This document shows positions 1 to 10,543 of a stretch of DNA of 64,000 nt, piece by piece. The translations under genes and the position numbers were made by a program. The notes beneath the pieces are model-generated. The model saw only the letters and a list, made by a program, of their open reading frames with translations, made no database searches and was not told the origin of the DNA. Source of the DNA: Arthrobacter sp. U41 (GTDB lineage Bacteria; Actinomycetota; Actinomycetes; Actinomycetales; Micrococcaceae); contig NZ_CP015732.1 in the NCBI RefSeq assembly GCF_001750145.1, forward strand, positions 4,322,370-4,386,369. The letters are read 5' to 3'. How positions within the stretch are numbered: the stretch's first letter is position 1; the number at the start of each line of letters is the position of its first letter.

Positions 1-140
1 GACAGCCATCGGGTGGGTCGTGGCCACGGAATACCCGGGGTGCCGGGTGCTCCTAGCTAACCATATCGGGCAGTGCCGCCGCGGCCTGGGTTAACGCCTG
101 TGTCAGGGCTGCGCAGGGCACGGCGGGCGCAGGGCACGGC

Positions 141-178
141 GAAGGCCGGACGGGACCCGGGGGTGCCGCCCGGCCTTC
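141..178 (-). terminator. Possible terminator hairpin after htrA
   Basis: GAAGGCCGG at 141-149 is the reverse complement of 170-178; with the next bases the arms reach 13 bp with one mismatch around a GC-rich loop. It lies just beyond the htrA stop codon. There is no T run on the minus strand, so the call rests on position and the inverted repeat. I see nothing else in bases 1-200. Confidence 0.4.
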
Positions 179-200
179 CGGGGAATGCTGCGGGAGCCGC

Positions 201-1880
<1,680 letters not shown>

Positions 1881-2176
1881 AAGACTTCCTTTCATCCTCG
1901 TCTGTATTTAACTATGGACGATCTCACTGATACTAGAGCGCACGTTTGCTGGGAGATTGCTGAACGCCTGGGGCGCCGCTCCGGGCTTCGATCTCAACGG
2001 TGCAGCGCTTTTCGCTGGTGGCATATTCCCGCCGGTGGACGGCTAATTGGGTGCACCATAGAATCAAATGGAATCGCCACAGCGACCTGCGGCTTTACAT
2101 CTGCGTGGGGGCGCTGCTGCATTCTGTGACGACCGGTTCGGCCCGAACTGGTCGCAGAAGTGCTGAAGGGTTGCAC
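1881..2176. other. Divergent htrA / TPM-gene promoter region
   Basis: These 296 bp separate two divergent genes and hold no convincing reading frame. On the minus strand a TAAATA hexamer lies about 25-30 bases before the htrA start and could be its -10. At 2129-2154 an imperfect inverted repeat (13-bp arms with two mismatches, spacer of about 1 base) sits in the probable leader of the TPM gene. No regulator site of known type is recognisable. Confidence 0.5.
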
Positions 2177-4201
2177 ATGCGCTCTACCTATAAACGTCTC
2201 CTCACTGTGCTTGGCGTCGCCGGACTGCTGGCGTTTCCGGCCGCTCCGGCCCTCGCCGAAGATCCGGTGGCGCTTGACCCCGTCACGAAGGTCGTTGACT
2301 CCGCCGGCGTCCTGGGCGACCGGAGGGGTGAAGTCGAACAGGCCATCAAGCAGCTCGGTACCGACCATGCGATGACGTTCCACGTTGTCTATGTGAAGAA
2401 GTTCGAGAACCCCACCGACCGTGTTGAATGGGCCACCGCAGTGGCGGAAAAGGCAAGCCTTGGCCCCAACGCCATGATGCTGTCGGTTGCCACGGACACC
2501 CGCCAGTACCAGTTGAGCAAGCCCACTAACAGCAAAATCACGAACGCCCAGCGCGACTCCATCGTGACCAGCGCAGTTGACCCGAACCTGCGCAACGGAG
2601 ACTACGCACAGGCCGCCGTTGATGCCGCCGCGGCCATCGGTGATGCCGCCGGCGGAGGCAAGGGCACGGTCCCGTCAGAGGGCGGCGCCGGCAATGCCGT
2701 CCTGGTCGGCGTGGGAGTTGTTGCGGCAGGCGGAGCGGGCGCTTACCTTTACCTCCGCAACCGGAGGAAGAAGGCCGCCGCGGGAGCGGTCTCGGGCACA
2801 AGTGCGCAGGGCGCCGAGCTTGATCCGCTGGCCGGGCTCACCGTCGAGGAATTGCGCCGCAAGAGCGGCTCACTGCTGATCGAGGCGGACGACGCCATCA
2901 AGTCCAGTGAGCAGGAGCTTGGCTTCGCGCAGGCACAGTACGGCGACGCCGCCGTCGGAAACTTCACAAAGGCTCTGCAGGACGCCAAGGGCCACATGAC
3001 CGAGTCCTTCAAACTGCAGCAGCAGCTCGATGACCACATCCCCGATACCGAGGAGCAGCAGCGGGCCTGGCTGGGCGAGATCATCCGCCGTTCCGAGGCC
3101 GCGCTGGCCTCCCTCCAGGAGCAGAAGGCCGACTTCGATTCGCTGCGCGAGCTGGAGAAGAATGCCCCGCAGGCGCTTGCCGCGGTCAGCGCCGGCGCGG
3201 ACGAGGCGGAAGCCAAGATCGCCAGCGCCGAGCAGTCGCTCATTGAACTGCGCGCCAAGTACGCCGAGAGCGCGCTCGTGCAGGTGGCCGACAACATCAA
3301 CCAGGCCAAGGAACGCCTGGCCTTCGTGCAGAACGCCTCCGTCACCGCCCAGGAGAAGCTCAGCGCCGGTGAAGGCAGCCTTGCCGCCGTCGCCGTCCGG
3401 GCCGCGGAAGAGAGCCTGCACCAGACGAACGTGCTGATCGGCGCCATCACCAAGGTCGCCGGCAACCTTGACGAGGCACGCAGCGGCCTCGAGTCCGCCG
3501 TCGTTGACACCTCCCAGGACCTGGCCCAGGCCCGGGCCATGATCCAGTCCGGGGCGCACCCCGAACTTGCCGGCCCGGTCGCCGCGGTGGAAGCCTCACT
3601 GGCACGGGTCAAAACAGAAATCCAGGGCGGCAAAATCGATCCGATCGCCACCCTGGAACGGGTCGAGACGGCGCACCAGTCGCTGGATGCGGCCCTCTCG
3701 GGCATCCGGGACCAGCAGGAGCAGGCCCGCCGGGCGCAGGCCTCACTGCAGCAGAGCATCATGTCCGCGCAGGCGCAGATCAGCGCAACCTCGGACTACA
3801 TCACCGCCCGCCGCGGCGGGGTGGGCACCGAGGCCCGGACCCGCCTGGCTGAGGCCCAGCGGAACCTGGACTACGCCATGTCCATTTCGCGCACCGATCC
3901 CGTCACCGCCCTGCAGTACGCCCAGCAGTCGCACGCACTGGCGGCGCAGGCGGCACAGCTGGCACAGTCCGACGTCGACCACTTCGGCGGCTACGCCAAC
4001 CAGGGCTACGGCCGCGGCGGAATGTTCGGCGGCGGCGGAGGCGGCGGCCTGGGCGGGGCCATCCTCGGCGGCATCCTGATCAATTCCATCCTGCACGGCG
4101 GAGGAGGAGGCGGCGGCTGGGGCGGCGGCGGCGATTCCGGCGGGGGCGGCGATTCCGGCGGCGGCTGGGGCGGCGACTTCGGCGGCGGCGGCGACTTCTA
4201 G
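2177..4201 (+). CDS. TPM-domain membrane protein with long coiled coil and Gly-rich tail
   Basis: A 674-residue protein. Residues 1-27 form a signal peptide ending ALA. A TPM domain (the TLP18.3/Psb32/MOLO-1 family, sometimes called YgcG-like) follows at about 30-150. A membrane segment near 172-192 is followed by basic NRRKK. Residues 210-590 are Ala/Glu/Gln-rich and predicted coiled coil, and the last 60 residues are almost all glycine with a terminal GGGDF. The start is set by GAAGG 8 bases before ATG; the upstream extension in the same frame lacks a signal sequence. TPM proteins are linked to photosystem and membrane maintenance, and in bacteria occur near psp genes. pspA is the next gene, so membrane-stress response is the likely theme. 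The biochemical activity is unknown. Confidence 0.8.
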   Translation: MRSTYKRLLTVLGVAGLLAFPAAPALAEDPVALDPVTKVVDSAGVLGDRRGEVEQAIKQLGTDHAMTFHVVYVKKFENPTDRVEWATAVAEKASLGPNAMMLSVATDTRQYQLSKPTNSKITNAQRDSIVTSAVDPNLRNGDYAQAAVDAAAAIGDAAGGGKGTVPSEGGAGNAVLVGVGVVAAGGAGAYLYLRNRRKKAAAGAVSGTSAQGAELDPLAGLTVEELRRKSGSLLIEADDAIKSSEQELGFAQAQYGDAAVGNFTKALQDAKGHMTESFKLQQQLDDHIPDTEEQQRAWLGEIIRRSEAALASLQEQKADFDSLRELEKNAPQALAAVSAGADEAEAKIASAEQSLIELRAKYAESALVQVADNINQAKERLAFVQNASVTAQEKLSAGEGSLAAVAVRAAEESLHQTNVLIGAITKVAGNLDEARSGLESAVVDTSQDLAQARAMIQSGAHPELAGPVAAVEASLARVKTEIQGGKIDPIATLERVETAHQSLDAALSGIRDQQEQARRAQASLQQSIMSAQAQISATSDYITARRGGVGTEARTRLAEAQRNLDYAMSISRTDPVTALQYAQQSHALAAQAAQLAQSDVDHFGGYANQGYGRGGMFGGGGGGGLGGAILGGILINSILHGGGGGGGWGGGGDSGGGGDSGGGWGGDFGGGGDF

Positions 4202-4313
4202 GCAGGCGCCCCCGCCCAAAACACGGCCAATGCACCGGCCCACACAGACTAGGCGCCGCCGGGAACGCTCCGGCCGGCGGATAGAAGCGGTACATTTCAC
4301 TGTTCACCGAACT

Positions 4314-4330
4314 TCAGTGGGAACCACTGA
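4314..4330. promoter_or_regulatory. Perfect 7-bp inverted repeat before pspA
   Basis: TCAGTGG, spacer GAA, CCACTGA. It lies 21 bp before the pspA start codon, overlapping the area where the leader or promoter should be, so it may be an operator or a small leader hairpin. Confidence 0.4.
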
Positions 4331-4350
4331 GCAGGACGAAAGGTAACACC

Positions 4351-5139
4351 ATGAAGCAGTCCATTTTCGGCCGCATGGCGCAGCTGGCGAAGGCCAACAT
4401 CAATTCCCTGCTGGACCAGGCTGAGGATCCGCAGAAGATGCTGGACCAGATGGTCCGGGATTACACCAACAACATCGCCGAGGCCGAGTCCGCCGTGGCC
4501 CAGACCATCGGCAACCTGCGGATGCTCCAGGACGACTACAACGAGGACATCAAGAACGCCCAGGACTGGGGCAACAAGGCCCTCGCCGCGTCCCGCAAGG
4601 CTGACGAGTACCGGGCCAAGGGCGACACCGTCGACGCCGAGAAGTTCGACAACCTCGCCAAGGTTGCCCTTCAGCGCCAGATGTCCGCGGAAAACGAGGC
4701 AAAGTCGGCCGAGCCGAGCATCGCATCCCAGACCGAGGTCGTGGACAAGCTCAAGCACGGCCTGGGCCAGATGAAGGGCAAGCTCAACGAGCTCACCAGC
4801 AAGCGCAACGAGCTGGTGGCCCGCTCCAAGACCGCCGCGGCCCAGACCCAGGTGCACGATGCCATGAAGAGCATAGACTTCATGGATCCCACCTCCGAGG
4901 TGGGCCGCTTCGAAGAGAAGATCCGCCGCGAAGAAGCCAGGGTACGCGGCCAGCAGGAACTCGCCGCTTCCAGCCTGGACGCGCAGTTCAACTCGCTGGA
5001 GGATCTCGGCGAGCAGACGGAGATCGAGGCCCGGCTCGCCGCGCTGAAGTCCGGCGCCTCCCCCGCCGCCATCGGCGCCAGTGAAAGCCGCCGCCCCGCA
5101 GGCTCCACCGTCGAGGAAGCAGACTTCGACAAGCTCTAG
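4351..5139 (+). CDS. pspA: PspA/IM30 family protein
   Basis: A 262-residue, almost entirely helical protein beginning MKQSIFGRMAQLAKANINSLLDQAEDP in character: the amphipathic N-terminal helix and the linked L-D-Q-x-E-D-P turn are typical of PspA/IM30/Vipp1. These proteins form ESCRT-III-like assemblies on the inner membrane and help maintain it under stress. GAAAGG 10 bases upstream supports the start. Spacing from the TPM gene is 149 bp, so a shared transcript is possible, though the inverted repeat at 4314 suggests separate control. No PspBC-like partners are seen nearby, which is usual for actinobacteria. Confidence 0.9.
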   Translation: MKQSIFGRMAQLAKANINSLLDQAEDPQKMLDQMVRDYTNNIAEAESAVAQTIGNLRMLQDDYNEDIKNAQDWGNKALAASRKADEYRAKGDTVDAEKFDNLAKVALQRQMSAENEAKSAEPSIASQTEVVDKLKHGLGQMKGKLNELTSKRNELVARSKTAAAQTQVHDAMKSIDFMDPTSEVGRFEEKIRREEARVRGQQELAASSLDAQFNSLEDLGEQTEIEARLAALKSGASPAAIGASESRRPAGSTVEEADFDKL

Positions 5140-5186
5140 GCCCTTCCCGGCGCGTTTGTGCCGGACCTGCATGCACCGGATCGGCA

Positions 5187-5231
5187 GAGGCCGGGCCTGG
5201 ATCGTCCACCACGATCAGCGGGCCCGGCCTC
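5187..5231 (+). terminator. Hairpin terminator after pspA
   Basis: GAGGCCGGGCC at 5187-5197 pairs with 5221-5231, and an inner ATCGT/ACGAT stem extends it. Only a short T-containing sequence follows, so it is a strong hairpin but a weak U-tract. It is followed by tandem GTGGTGCCG-like short repeats up to the photolyase promoter. Confidence 0.55.
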
Positions 5232-5301
5232 CGTTGTCCCGGGCGATGCCGGGTGGTGCCGTGTGGTGCCGTCCGGCGCGGCAGTGGTGCCGCTCCGCAT
5301 G

Positions 5302-5307
5302 TACCGT
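5302..5307 (+). promoter_or_regulatory. -10 hexamer TACCGT, probably giving leaderless photolyase mRNA
   Basis: TACCGT is followed by exactly six bases and then the ATG at 5314, which has no Shine-Dalgarno sequence. No good -35 is visible. Confidence 0.5.
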
Positions 5308-5313
5308 TGATCC

Positions 5314-6753
5314 ATGTATTCGGGATCCCTGCCTTCGACCCTTCTCTGGCTCCGCGACGACCTCCGGCTGGACGACAACCCGGCCCTGAGCGAAGCGGCC
5401 TCGTTGGGGCAGCCCCTCACCGTGGTCTATGTCCTGGACGAAGCCTCCCCCGGCGTGCGGCCCCTCGGCGGCGCCGCGAAATGGTGGCTGCACCATTCCC
5501 TGACAGACCTCGCCGCCGGGCTTGAGGCCGCGGGCTCACGCCTCCTGCTGCGCCGCGGCCCGGCCGCCGGCATCATCCAGGAACTTGCCCGGGAAACCGG
5601 CGCCTCGACGCTGTTCTGGAACCGCCGCTACGGCTGCCCCGAACGCGAGGTGGACGCCGGCCTCAAAGCCTGGGCCGCGGAACAGGGCCTCCAGGCGGCC
5701 AGCTTCCAGGCCAGCCTGATGTTCGAGCCGTGGACGGTGCGGACCGGGGCCGGCGGGCCCTACAAAGTCTTCACGCCCTTCTGGCGGGCCTGCCTCGAGG
5801 GCCCCGAGCCCCGGAGGCCCCTGGACGCCCCGGAGAGCCTCCCTGCCCCGGCGGCGGGCGCGGCGGCAAAGCCTCCGGCCGGCGACGCCCTCGACAGCTG
5901 GGAGCTGCTCCCCCGCACGCCGGACTGGAGCGCCGGCCTCGCCGGCACCTGGCAGCCCGGGGAAGCCGGTGCGCAGCAGCGGCTTGAGGACTTCCTCGAC
6001 GGTCCGGCGGAAGATTACGGCACCGGCCGGAACGTCCCGGGGGTCGAAGGAACCAGCAGGCTCTCCCCCCATCTGCGGTTCGGCGAAATCAGCCCTTTCC
6101 GGATCTGGCACGCACTGCGCGAACGCTTTCCGCACGCGGCGCCGGCCGACGTCGGGATCTTCCGGTCCGAACTCGGCTGGCGGGAGTTCTGCTGGCAGCT
6201 GCTCTACGAGAACCCGCACCTGGCCACCCGGAACTACCGGCCCGAGTTTGACCGCTTCGCCTGGCAGACCCCCTCCGACGCCGAACTCGCAGCCTGGCAG
6301 CAGGGCCGCACCGGCTATCCCCTCGTTGACGCCGGAATGCGCCAGCTCTGGCAGACCGGCTGGATGCACAACCGCGTCCGGATGGCCGCCGCGAGTTTCC
6401 TCGTGAAGAACCTGCTGGCCGACTGGAGGCTGGGCGAAGCCTGGTTCTGGGACACCCTGGTGGATGCGGACGCCGCGAGCAACCCGGCGAACTGGCAATG
6501 GGTGGCCGGGTCCGGTGCCGACGCCTCACCGTACTTCCGGATCTTCAACCCGGTCACCCAGAGCAAGAGGTTCGACGCCGGTGCCCGCTACCTGCGCGAA
6601 TATCTCCCGGAGCTCTCCGGCCTGGACGACAAGACGATCCACGAACCGTGGAAGGCCGGCGGCCCGGCAGCGGGCTACCCGGAACCGATCGTCGGGCTGC
6701 CGGAGTCCCGTGCCCGGGCGCTGGACACCTACCAGCGGCTCAAGGATGGCTAG
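5314..6753 (+). CDS. phrB: Deoxyribodipyrimidine photolyase (class I cryptochrome/photolyase family)
   Basis: A 479-residue FAD flavoprotein that uses blue light to split cyclobutane pyrimidine dimers. The N-terminal antenna-binding domain starts with LLWLRDDLRLDDN. The C-terminal FAD-binding half carries GYPLVDAGMRQLW, TGWMHNRVRM and the DADAASNPANWQWVAGSG block, all class I hallmarks. Length fits class I enzymes (about 450-480). It is monocistronic, with a probable leaderless start, and is followed by a terminator facing the tRNA genes. A cryptochrome cannot be excluded, but the conserved substrate-binding block favours repair. Confidence 0.93.
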   Translation: MYSGSLPSTLLWLRDDLRLDDNPALSEAASLGQPLTVVYVLDEASPGVRPLGGAAKWWLHHSLTDLAAGLEAAGSRLLLRRGPAAGIIQELARETGASTLFWNRRYGCPEREVDAGLKAWAAEQGLQAASFQASLMFEPWTVRTGAGGPYKVFTPFWRACLEGPEPRRPLDAPESLPAPAAGAAAKPPAGDALDSWELLPRTPDWSAGLAGTWQPGEAGAQQRLEDFLDGPAEDYGTGRNVPGVEGTSRLSPHLRFGEISPFRIWHALRERFPHAAPADVGIFRSELGWREFCWQLLYENPHLATRNYRPEFDRFAWQTPSDAELAAWQQGRTGYPLVDAGMRQLWQTGWMHNRVRMAAASFLVKNLLADWRLGEAWFWDTLVDADAASNPANWQWVAGSGADASPYFRIFNPVTQSKRFDAGARYLREYLPELSGLDDKTIHEPWKAGGPAAGYPEPIVGLPESRARALDTYQRLKDG

Positions 6754-6839
6754 GGAGCCCTCAGCGGCGGGGCGCAGCGGCGGCGGCGCAGCCGCGAAGG
6801 GCCGGGGCGCCGGCAGCCGGGGTGAACCGGGTAACAAGT

Positions 6840-6867
6840 AAGGCCCGGATCACCAGATCCGGGCCTT
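6840..6867 (-). terminator. Terminator of the second tRNA-fMet gene
   Basis: A perfect 12-bp hairpin (AAGGCCCGGATC, loop ACCA). It lies between the photolyase stop codon and the tRNA 3' end. T-rich sequence flanks it on the plus strand too, so it probably ends transcription from both sides. Confidence 0.75.
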
Positions 6868-6882
6868 ACTTTTCCTCTTCAG

Positions 6883-6956
6883 TTGCGGGGACAGGATTTG
6901 AACCTGTGACCTCTGGGTTATGAGCCCAGCGAGCTACCGAACTGCTCCACCCCGCG
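6883..6956 (-). tRNA. tRNA-fMet (initiator, CAU anticodon), copy 2
   Basis: 74 bases, read on the minus strand. The first base C faces A72, the unpaired end typical of initiator tRNA. The anticodon loop reads CTCATAA on a stem with three stacked G:C pairs (GGG/CCC), again an initiator mark. CCA is not encoded: the bases after discriminator A73 are CT. The sequence is identical to the copy at 7101-7174. Confidence 0.96.
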
Positions 6957-7055
6957 TCGCAAGAACAACATTACCCTACTTTTTGCGCCGTCCGAGCCAC
7001 CGTCGGGCCACCCTCCCGCCGGCGGCCTGCGCCACCCGGTGCCGGCTTAAAGCAG

Positions 7056-7091
7056 AAGGTCCGGAACACTGTTTCCAGTATTCCGGACCTT
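7056..7091 (-). terminator. Terminator of the first tRNA-fMet gene
   Basis: AAGGTCCGGAA at 7056-7066 pairs perfectly with 7081-7091 around a 14-base loop. It stands directly 3' of the tRNA at 7101-7174 and separates the two tRNA units. Confidence 0.7.
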
Positions 7092-7100
7092 CCTCTTCAG

Positions 7101-7174
7101 TTGCGGGGACAGGATTTGAACCTGTGACCTCTGGGTTATGAGCCCAGCGAGCTACCGAACTGCTCCACCCCGCG
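7101..7174 (-). tRNA. tRNA-fMet (initiator, CAU anticodon), copy 1
   Basis: Same 74-base sequence as 6883-6956, including C1:A72 mismatch, GGG/CCC anticodon stem and lack of encoded CCA. Homology with the other copy continues for about 10 bases on each side and then stops, so this is an old tandem duplication with diverged spacers. Confidence 0.96.
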
Positions 7175-7284
7175 TCGCAAGATCAACTCTACCTGCCGGT
7201 GAACTCGGGGCCAAATCGAGGGGGCGTGATATGCGTCTCCCGCCGCCGTTAGCCCGGGGCGGCCTGTCTACGAAGGACCGGAAA

Positions 7285-7322
7285 AGGCCGGGCCCGCGCC
7301 CCAGGGAGCGCGAACCCGGCCT
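7285..7322 (-). terminator. Terminator of the UPF0182 gene
   Basis: AGGCCGGG at 7285-7292 pairs with CCCGGCCT at 7315-7322. Read on the minus strand, the stem is followed by TTTTCC, the expected U-tract. It lies 42 bp past the stop codon. Confidence 0.75.
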
Positions 7323-7363
7323 CTGGCCGTGCATCAGCTGGCGGTGCCTCCGCCTGCCGGGCG

Positions 7364-10300
7364 TTAGCTGCTCGGTGTCGGGGCGGGGGTTGCCGCCGGC
7401 GTTGTGGCCTCCGGGGCCGGGCTGGCCGCCGGCGCAGGTGCCGGCTCTGCCGCGATCTTGGCCTCGGCATCGATGGCCCGCTGCAGGGCCGCAGAGAGTT
7501 TCCTCTGCTGCTCGCCGTAGGCTGCGAAGTCACCCTTCGCGAGGGCTTCCTGGCCGGCCTTGATGGCGGCATTCGCCTCTTCCAGGGCCGCCTTCAGCTC
7601 TGCTTTGGCGTCGGTGCCGCCTGGAGCGGCCGGTGTGCCGTCGGGCGTGGCGGGCGCCTGCCCGTTGTTGGCCGAGTCGCCGGCACTGGCTCCCGACTCA
7701 CCGCCGAACAACTGGTTCAGGGCCTCGTCCAGGGTCGGGGCGAACCCGATCTTGTCACCAAACGCCACCAGGACGCGCTGCAGTGTGGGGTAGGACGTTT
7801 CACCCGTGGACCGGAGGTACACAGGCTGGACGTACACCATGCCGCCACCTACCGGCAGGGTGAGCAGGTTGCCGTTGAGGACCGCCGACGCACCCTGGCG
7901 AAGCAGGTTCAACGCCTGGGACACCGTGGGGTCCGAGTTGAACTTGTTCTGCGCCTGGCCGGGGCCGGGGACATTCGCTTCCGGCGGGATCTGCAGCAGC
8001 CTGAGCTGGCCGTAACTCTCCGCCTTCACGCCCTTTTCCTTGCCCGCGTCGGAGTCCGCGGCCAGGAAGCCGTAGAGCACGTTACGGGCGTTTCCGTTCA
8101 CTACCTGCGGGATAAACGAAGAGGTCAGCTGGAAGGCCGGTTTGTCCTGATCGGGCATTTTCAGTGACATGTAGTACGGCGGCTGCTTGACGTCGTCCTG
8201 GACAGTCGGGTCATTCGGGACGCTCCAGGCGTCATTGTTGGTGTAGAAGTTGTCCGGCTGGGTGACGTGGTAACGGCCCAGGAGTTCCCGCTGGACCTTG
8301 AACAGGTCCTCCGGGTAGCGGACGTGGCTCATCAGTTCCCCGGACATTTCCGAGAACGGCTTCAGCGAGGACGGAAAGATGTTCTGCCACGCCTTCAGTA
8401 CCGGGTCCTGGTCATCCCAGGCATAGAGCGTCACTTTTCCGTCGTAGGCGTCCACCGTGGCCTTGACCGAGTTGCGGATGTAGTTGACGGAGGTGTTTGG
8501 CAGGGAGACCGTCCGGCCCGCGGTCGTCTGCGAGTCGGCAGTGGCCTCGGAGAGCTGCTCCTGCTGGGAGTAGGGGTAATACGGGCTGGTGGTGTAGCCG
8601 TCCACAATCCACTTCACGCGGCCGTCGACAACGGCCGGGTAGGCGTTGCCGTCCACGGTGAGGTACGGGGCGACCTTTTCGACCCGTTCCCGGGGGTTGC
8701 GGTCGTAGAGGATCTGGGATTCGGCGTTCACACCGTCAGAGAGCAGCAGGTCCGAGGACTGGAACTTGATGGCGTAGAGGACCTTGTTGAAGAAGCTGCC
8801 CACATTCGGGCCGCCGTCGCCGGTGAAGGTGTACTGCGTCTCGCCGTCGCCTTCCTTGGCTGCGGGCCGGTCCTGCTCGCGGTTCGGAGCTCCTTCAGGG
8901 GCGCCGACGACTGAGTAGTCGGCCGAGTTCTCACCGAAGTAGATCCGCGGCTGGTAGGTCGAGTCGTTGCCGAGCACGCCGGTGGACGGGATTCCGGCCT
9001 GCAGGAAGTCAGGCTTGCCGTCGACGGTGAACTTGTTGCCCTTGGCGGCCACGACACCGTAGCCGTGGGTGTAGACAACGTGGCGGTTCAGCCAGGACTG
9101 CTGGTTGGCACTCAGCCCGTCCGGGTTGAGCTCACGGACCGCGATGACGGTGTCCTGGATCTTGCCGTCGATCTCATAGCGGTCCACGTTCAGGGCGCTG
9201 GGGAACTGGTAGTACGGCCGGTACTGCTCAAGCTGGGAGAACGCATCCGAGATCAGGTTGGGGTCCAGCAACCGGATGTTGGCGGTGGTCTCCGAATCGG
9301 GGGCGAGAGCGCCTGTGGTGGTGGTGGTGGTGGCGTTGTACCGGGTTTCCTGGATCTTATCCAGTCCGTACGCCGAGCGGGTCATTTTGATATTGCGTTC
9401 GATGAACTGCTTCTCGAGCGTCTGTTCAGAAGGCCGGACCTGGAACTGCTGGATCACCCAGGGATAGACGCCGCCGGCCAGGATCGAGGTGATGACGAGC
9501 ATCGCAGTACCGATGACGGGCAGCCGCCACTTGCCGATCACGGCAGCAACGACGAACAACACCGCGACGAGGACCGCGGCCACCGCCAGGATGGATTTGG
9601 TGGGGATCACGGCGTTGACGTCCGTGTACAGCGCACCCGCCCAGCGGCCGCCGCTGTTCTGTACGGAGGCATAGCGGTCCAGCCAGAAGTTAACGCCCAG
9701 CAGCAGCAGGAAGGCCGCACCCGAGACGGCAAGATGGATCTGCGCCGCACGGCTGGTGAAGATGCCGCGTTCCATGATCCGGATGCTGCCGTAGAGGTAA
9801 TGCGTCAGGATGCCCGCGATGCCTGCGACGATGATGACGCTGATCAGGAAGCCGGTGACGAAGCCCAGGAACGGCAGCGTCATCAGGTAGAAGCTGATGT
9901 CGAGGTTGAACTGCGGGTCGCTCTCGCCGAAGGGCTCCTGGTTCAGGAACAGAAGCACTCTCTGCCACTGGCTGGACGCCGCGCTTCCGGCGAACAGGCC
10001 AAAGAGGACGGGCAGGCCGATCATAACGACGCGGCGGACCGGTTCAAGCTGGACCTGGTAGCGGTTGAGGTTGTCCCGGATGTCCGAGTCCGGTGCGTAC
10101 ACCGGGCGCGCGTGGTAGGCGATCCGGATCGCGAAGAAGACAGCGGAGAACATCAGGGCGAAACCAAGCAGGAAGAGAACGATGCGGGCCAGGTTCTCGG
10201 TCAGGAACACTTCGAAGAAGCCCAACTGCTGGTACCAGAGGACGTCCGTCCAGACATTGGCGAAGAAGATGAAGCCGACCACGATCAAGGCCACGACAAT

Positions 10301-10372
10301 TAACGTAGGCGTCAGTGCGCCTCGTCGTTGCTGGGGTCTTCCGGGCGGGACGGTGCTGGCGGGACGGGACAA
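7364..10372 (-). CDS. UPF0182 family large membrane protein
   Basis: A 1002-residue protein of the actinobacterial/cyanobacterial UPF0182 family; no reaction is established for the family. About seven hydrophobic segments fill residues 20-330, followed by a large extracytoplasmic domain (to about 880) rich in Tyr, Asn and Asp, then a low-complexity Ala/Pro tail with a short predicted coiled coil (residues 905-970). The start is TTG at 10372 with GAGG 11 bases upstream. A terminator follows. Its neighbour upstream is a PDZ/Lon-like protease, the same pairing that I recall as Rv3193c-Rv3194c in M. tuberculosis, which suggests a shared envelope function. Length is normal for the family. Confidence 0.88.
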   Translation of the reverse strand: MSRPASTVPPGRPQQRRGALTPTLIVVALIVVGFIFFANVWTDVLWYQQLGFFEVFLTENLARIVLFLLGFALMFSAVFFAIRIAYHARPVYAPDSDIRDNLNRYQVQLEPVRRVVMIGLPVLFGLFAGSAASSQWQRVLLFLNQEPFGESDPQFNLDISFYLMTLPFLGFVTGFLISVIIVAGIAGILTHYLYGSIRIMERGIFTSRAAQIHLAVSGAAFLLLLGVNFWLDRYASVQNSGGRWAGALYTDVNAVIPTKSILAVAAVLVAVLFVVAAVIGKWRLPVIGTAMLVITSILAGGVYPWVIQQFQVRPSEQTLEKQFIERNIKMTRSAYGLDKIQETRYNATTTTTTGALAPDSETTANIRLLDPNLISDAFSQLEQYRPYYQFPSALNVDRYEIDGKIQDTVIAVRELNPDGLSANQQSWLNRHVVYTHGYGVVAAKGNKFTVDGKPDFLQAGIPSTGVLGNDSTYQPRIYFGENSADYSVVGAPEGAPNREQDRPAAKEGDGETQYTFTGDGGPNVGSFFNKVLYAIKFQSSDLLLSDGVNAESQILYDRNPRERVEKVAPYLTVDGNAYPAVVDGRVKWIVDGYTTSPYYPYSQQEQLSEATADSQTTAGRTVSLPNTSVNYIRNSVKATVDAYDGKVTLYAWDDQDPVLKAWQNIFPSSLKPFSEMSGELMSHVRYPEDLFKVQRELLGRYHVTQPDNFYTNNDAWSVPNDPTVQDDVKQPPYYMSLKMPDQDKPAFQLTSSFIPQVVNGNARNVLYGFLAADSDAGKEKGVKAESYGQLRLLQIPPEANVPGPGQAQNKFNSDPTVSQALNLLRQGASAVLNGNLLTLPVGGGMVYVQPVYLRSTGETSYPTLQRVLVAFGDKIGFAPTLDEALNQLFGGESGASAGDSANNGQAPATPDGTPAAPGGTDAKAELKAALEEANAAIKAGQEALAKGDFAAYGEQQRKLSAALQRAIDAEAKIAAEPAPAPAASPAPEATTPAATPAPTPSS

Positions 10373-10543
10373 ACTCGGTACCTCATAGCTGCTCGACAGT
10401 TACTGGTCTTTAGTTATCAGTGCGGTGCTTCGTTGCTCGAACTCAGTGCTGCTGCCTTGAAGCGACCGTCGGCCCCGCCCAGCCGGGCGGCGAAGCCGTC
10501 ATAGGTGCCACGAGTGGCGGCGGATCTTAGTTCCGCGGCCAGT

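Noticed and set aside
6883..7174. tRNA genes as an integration site with a mobile element
   Set aside because: No integrase, repeat of the tRNA end or foreign genes are found on either side; the spacer is only 144 bp.
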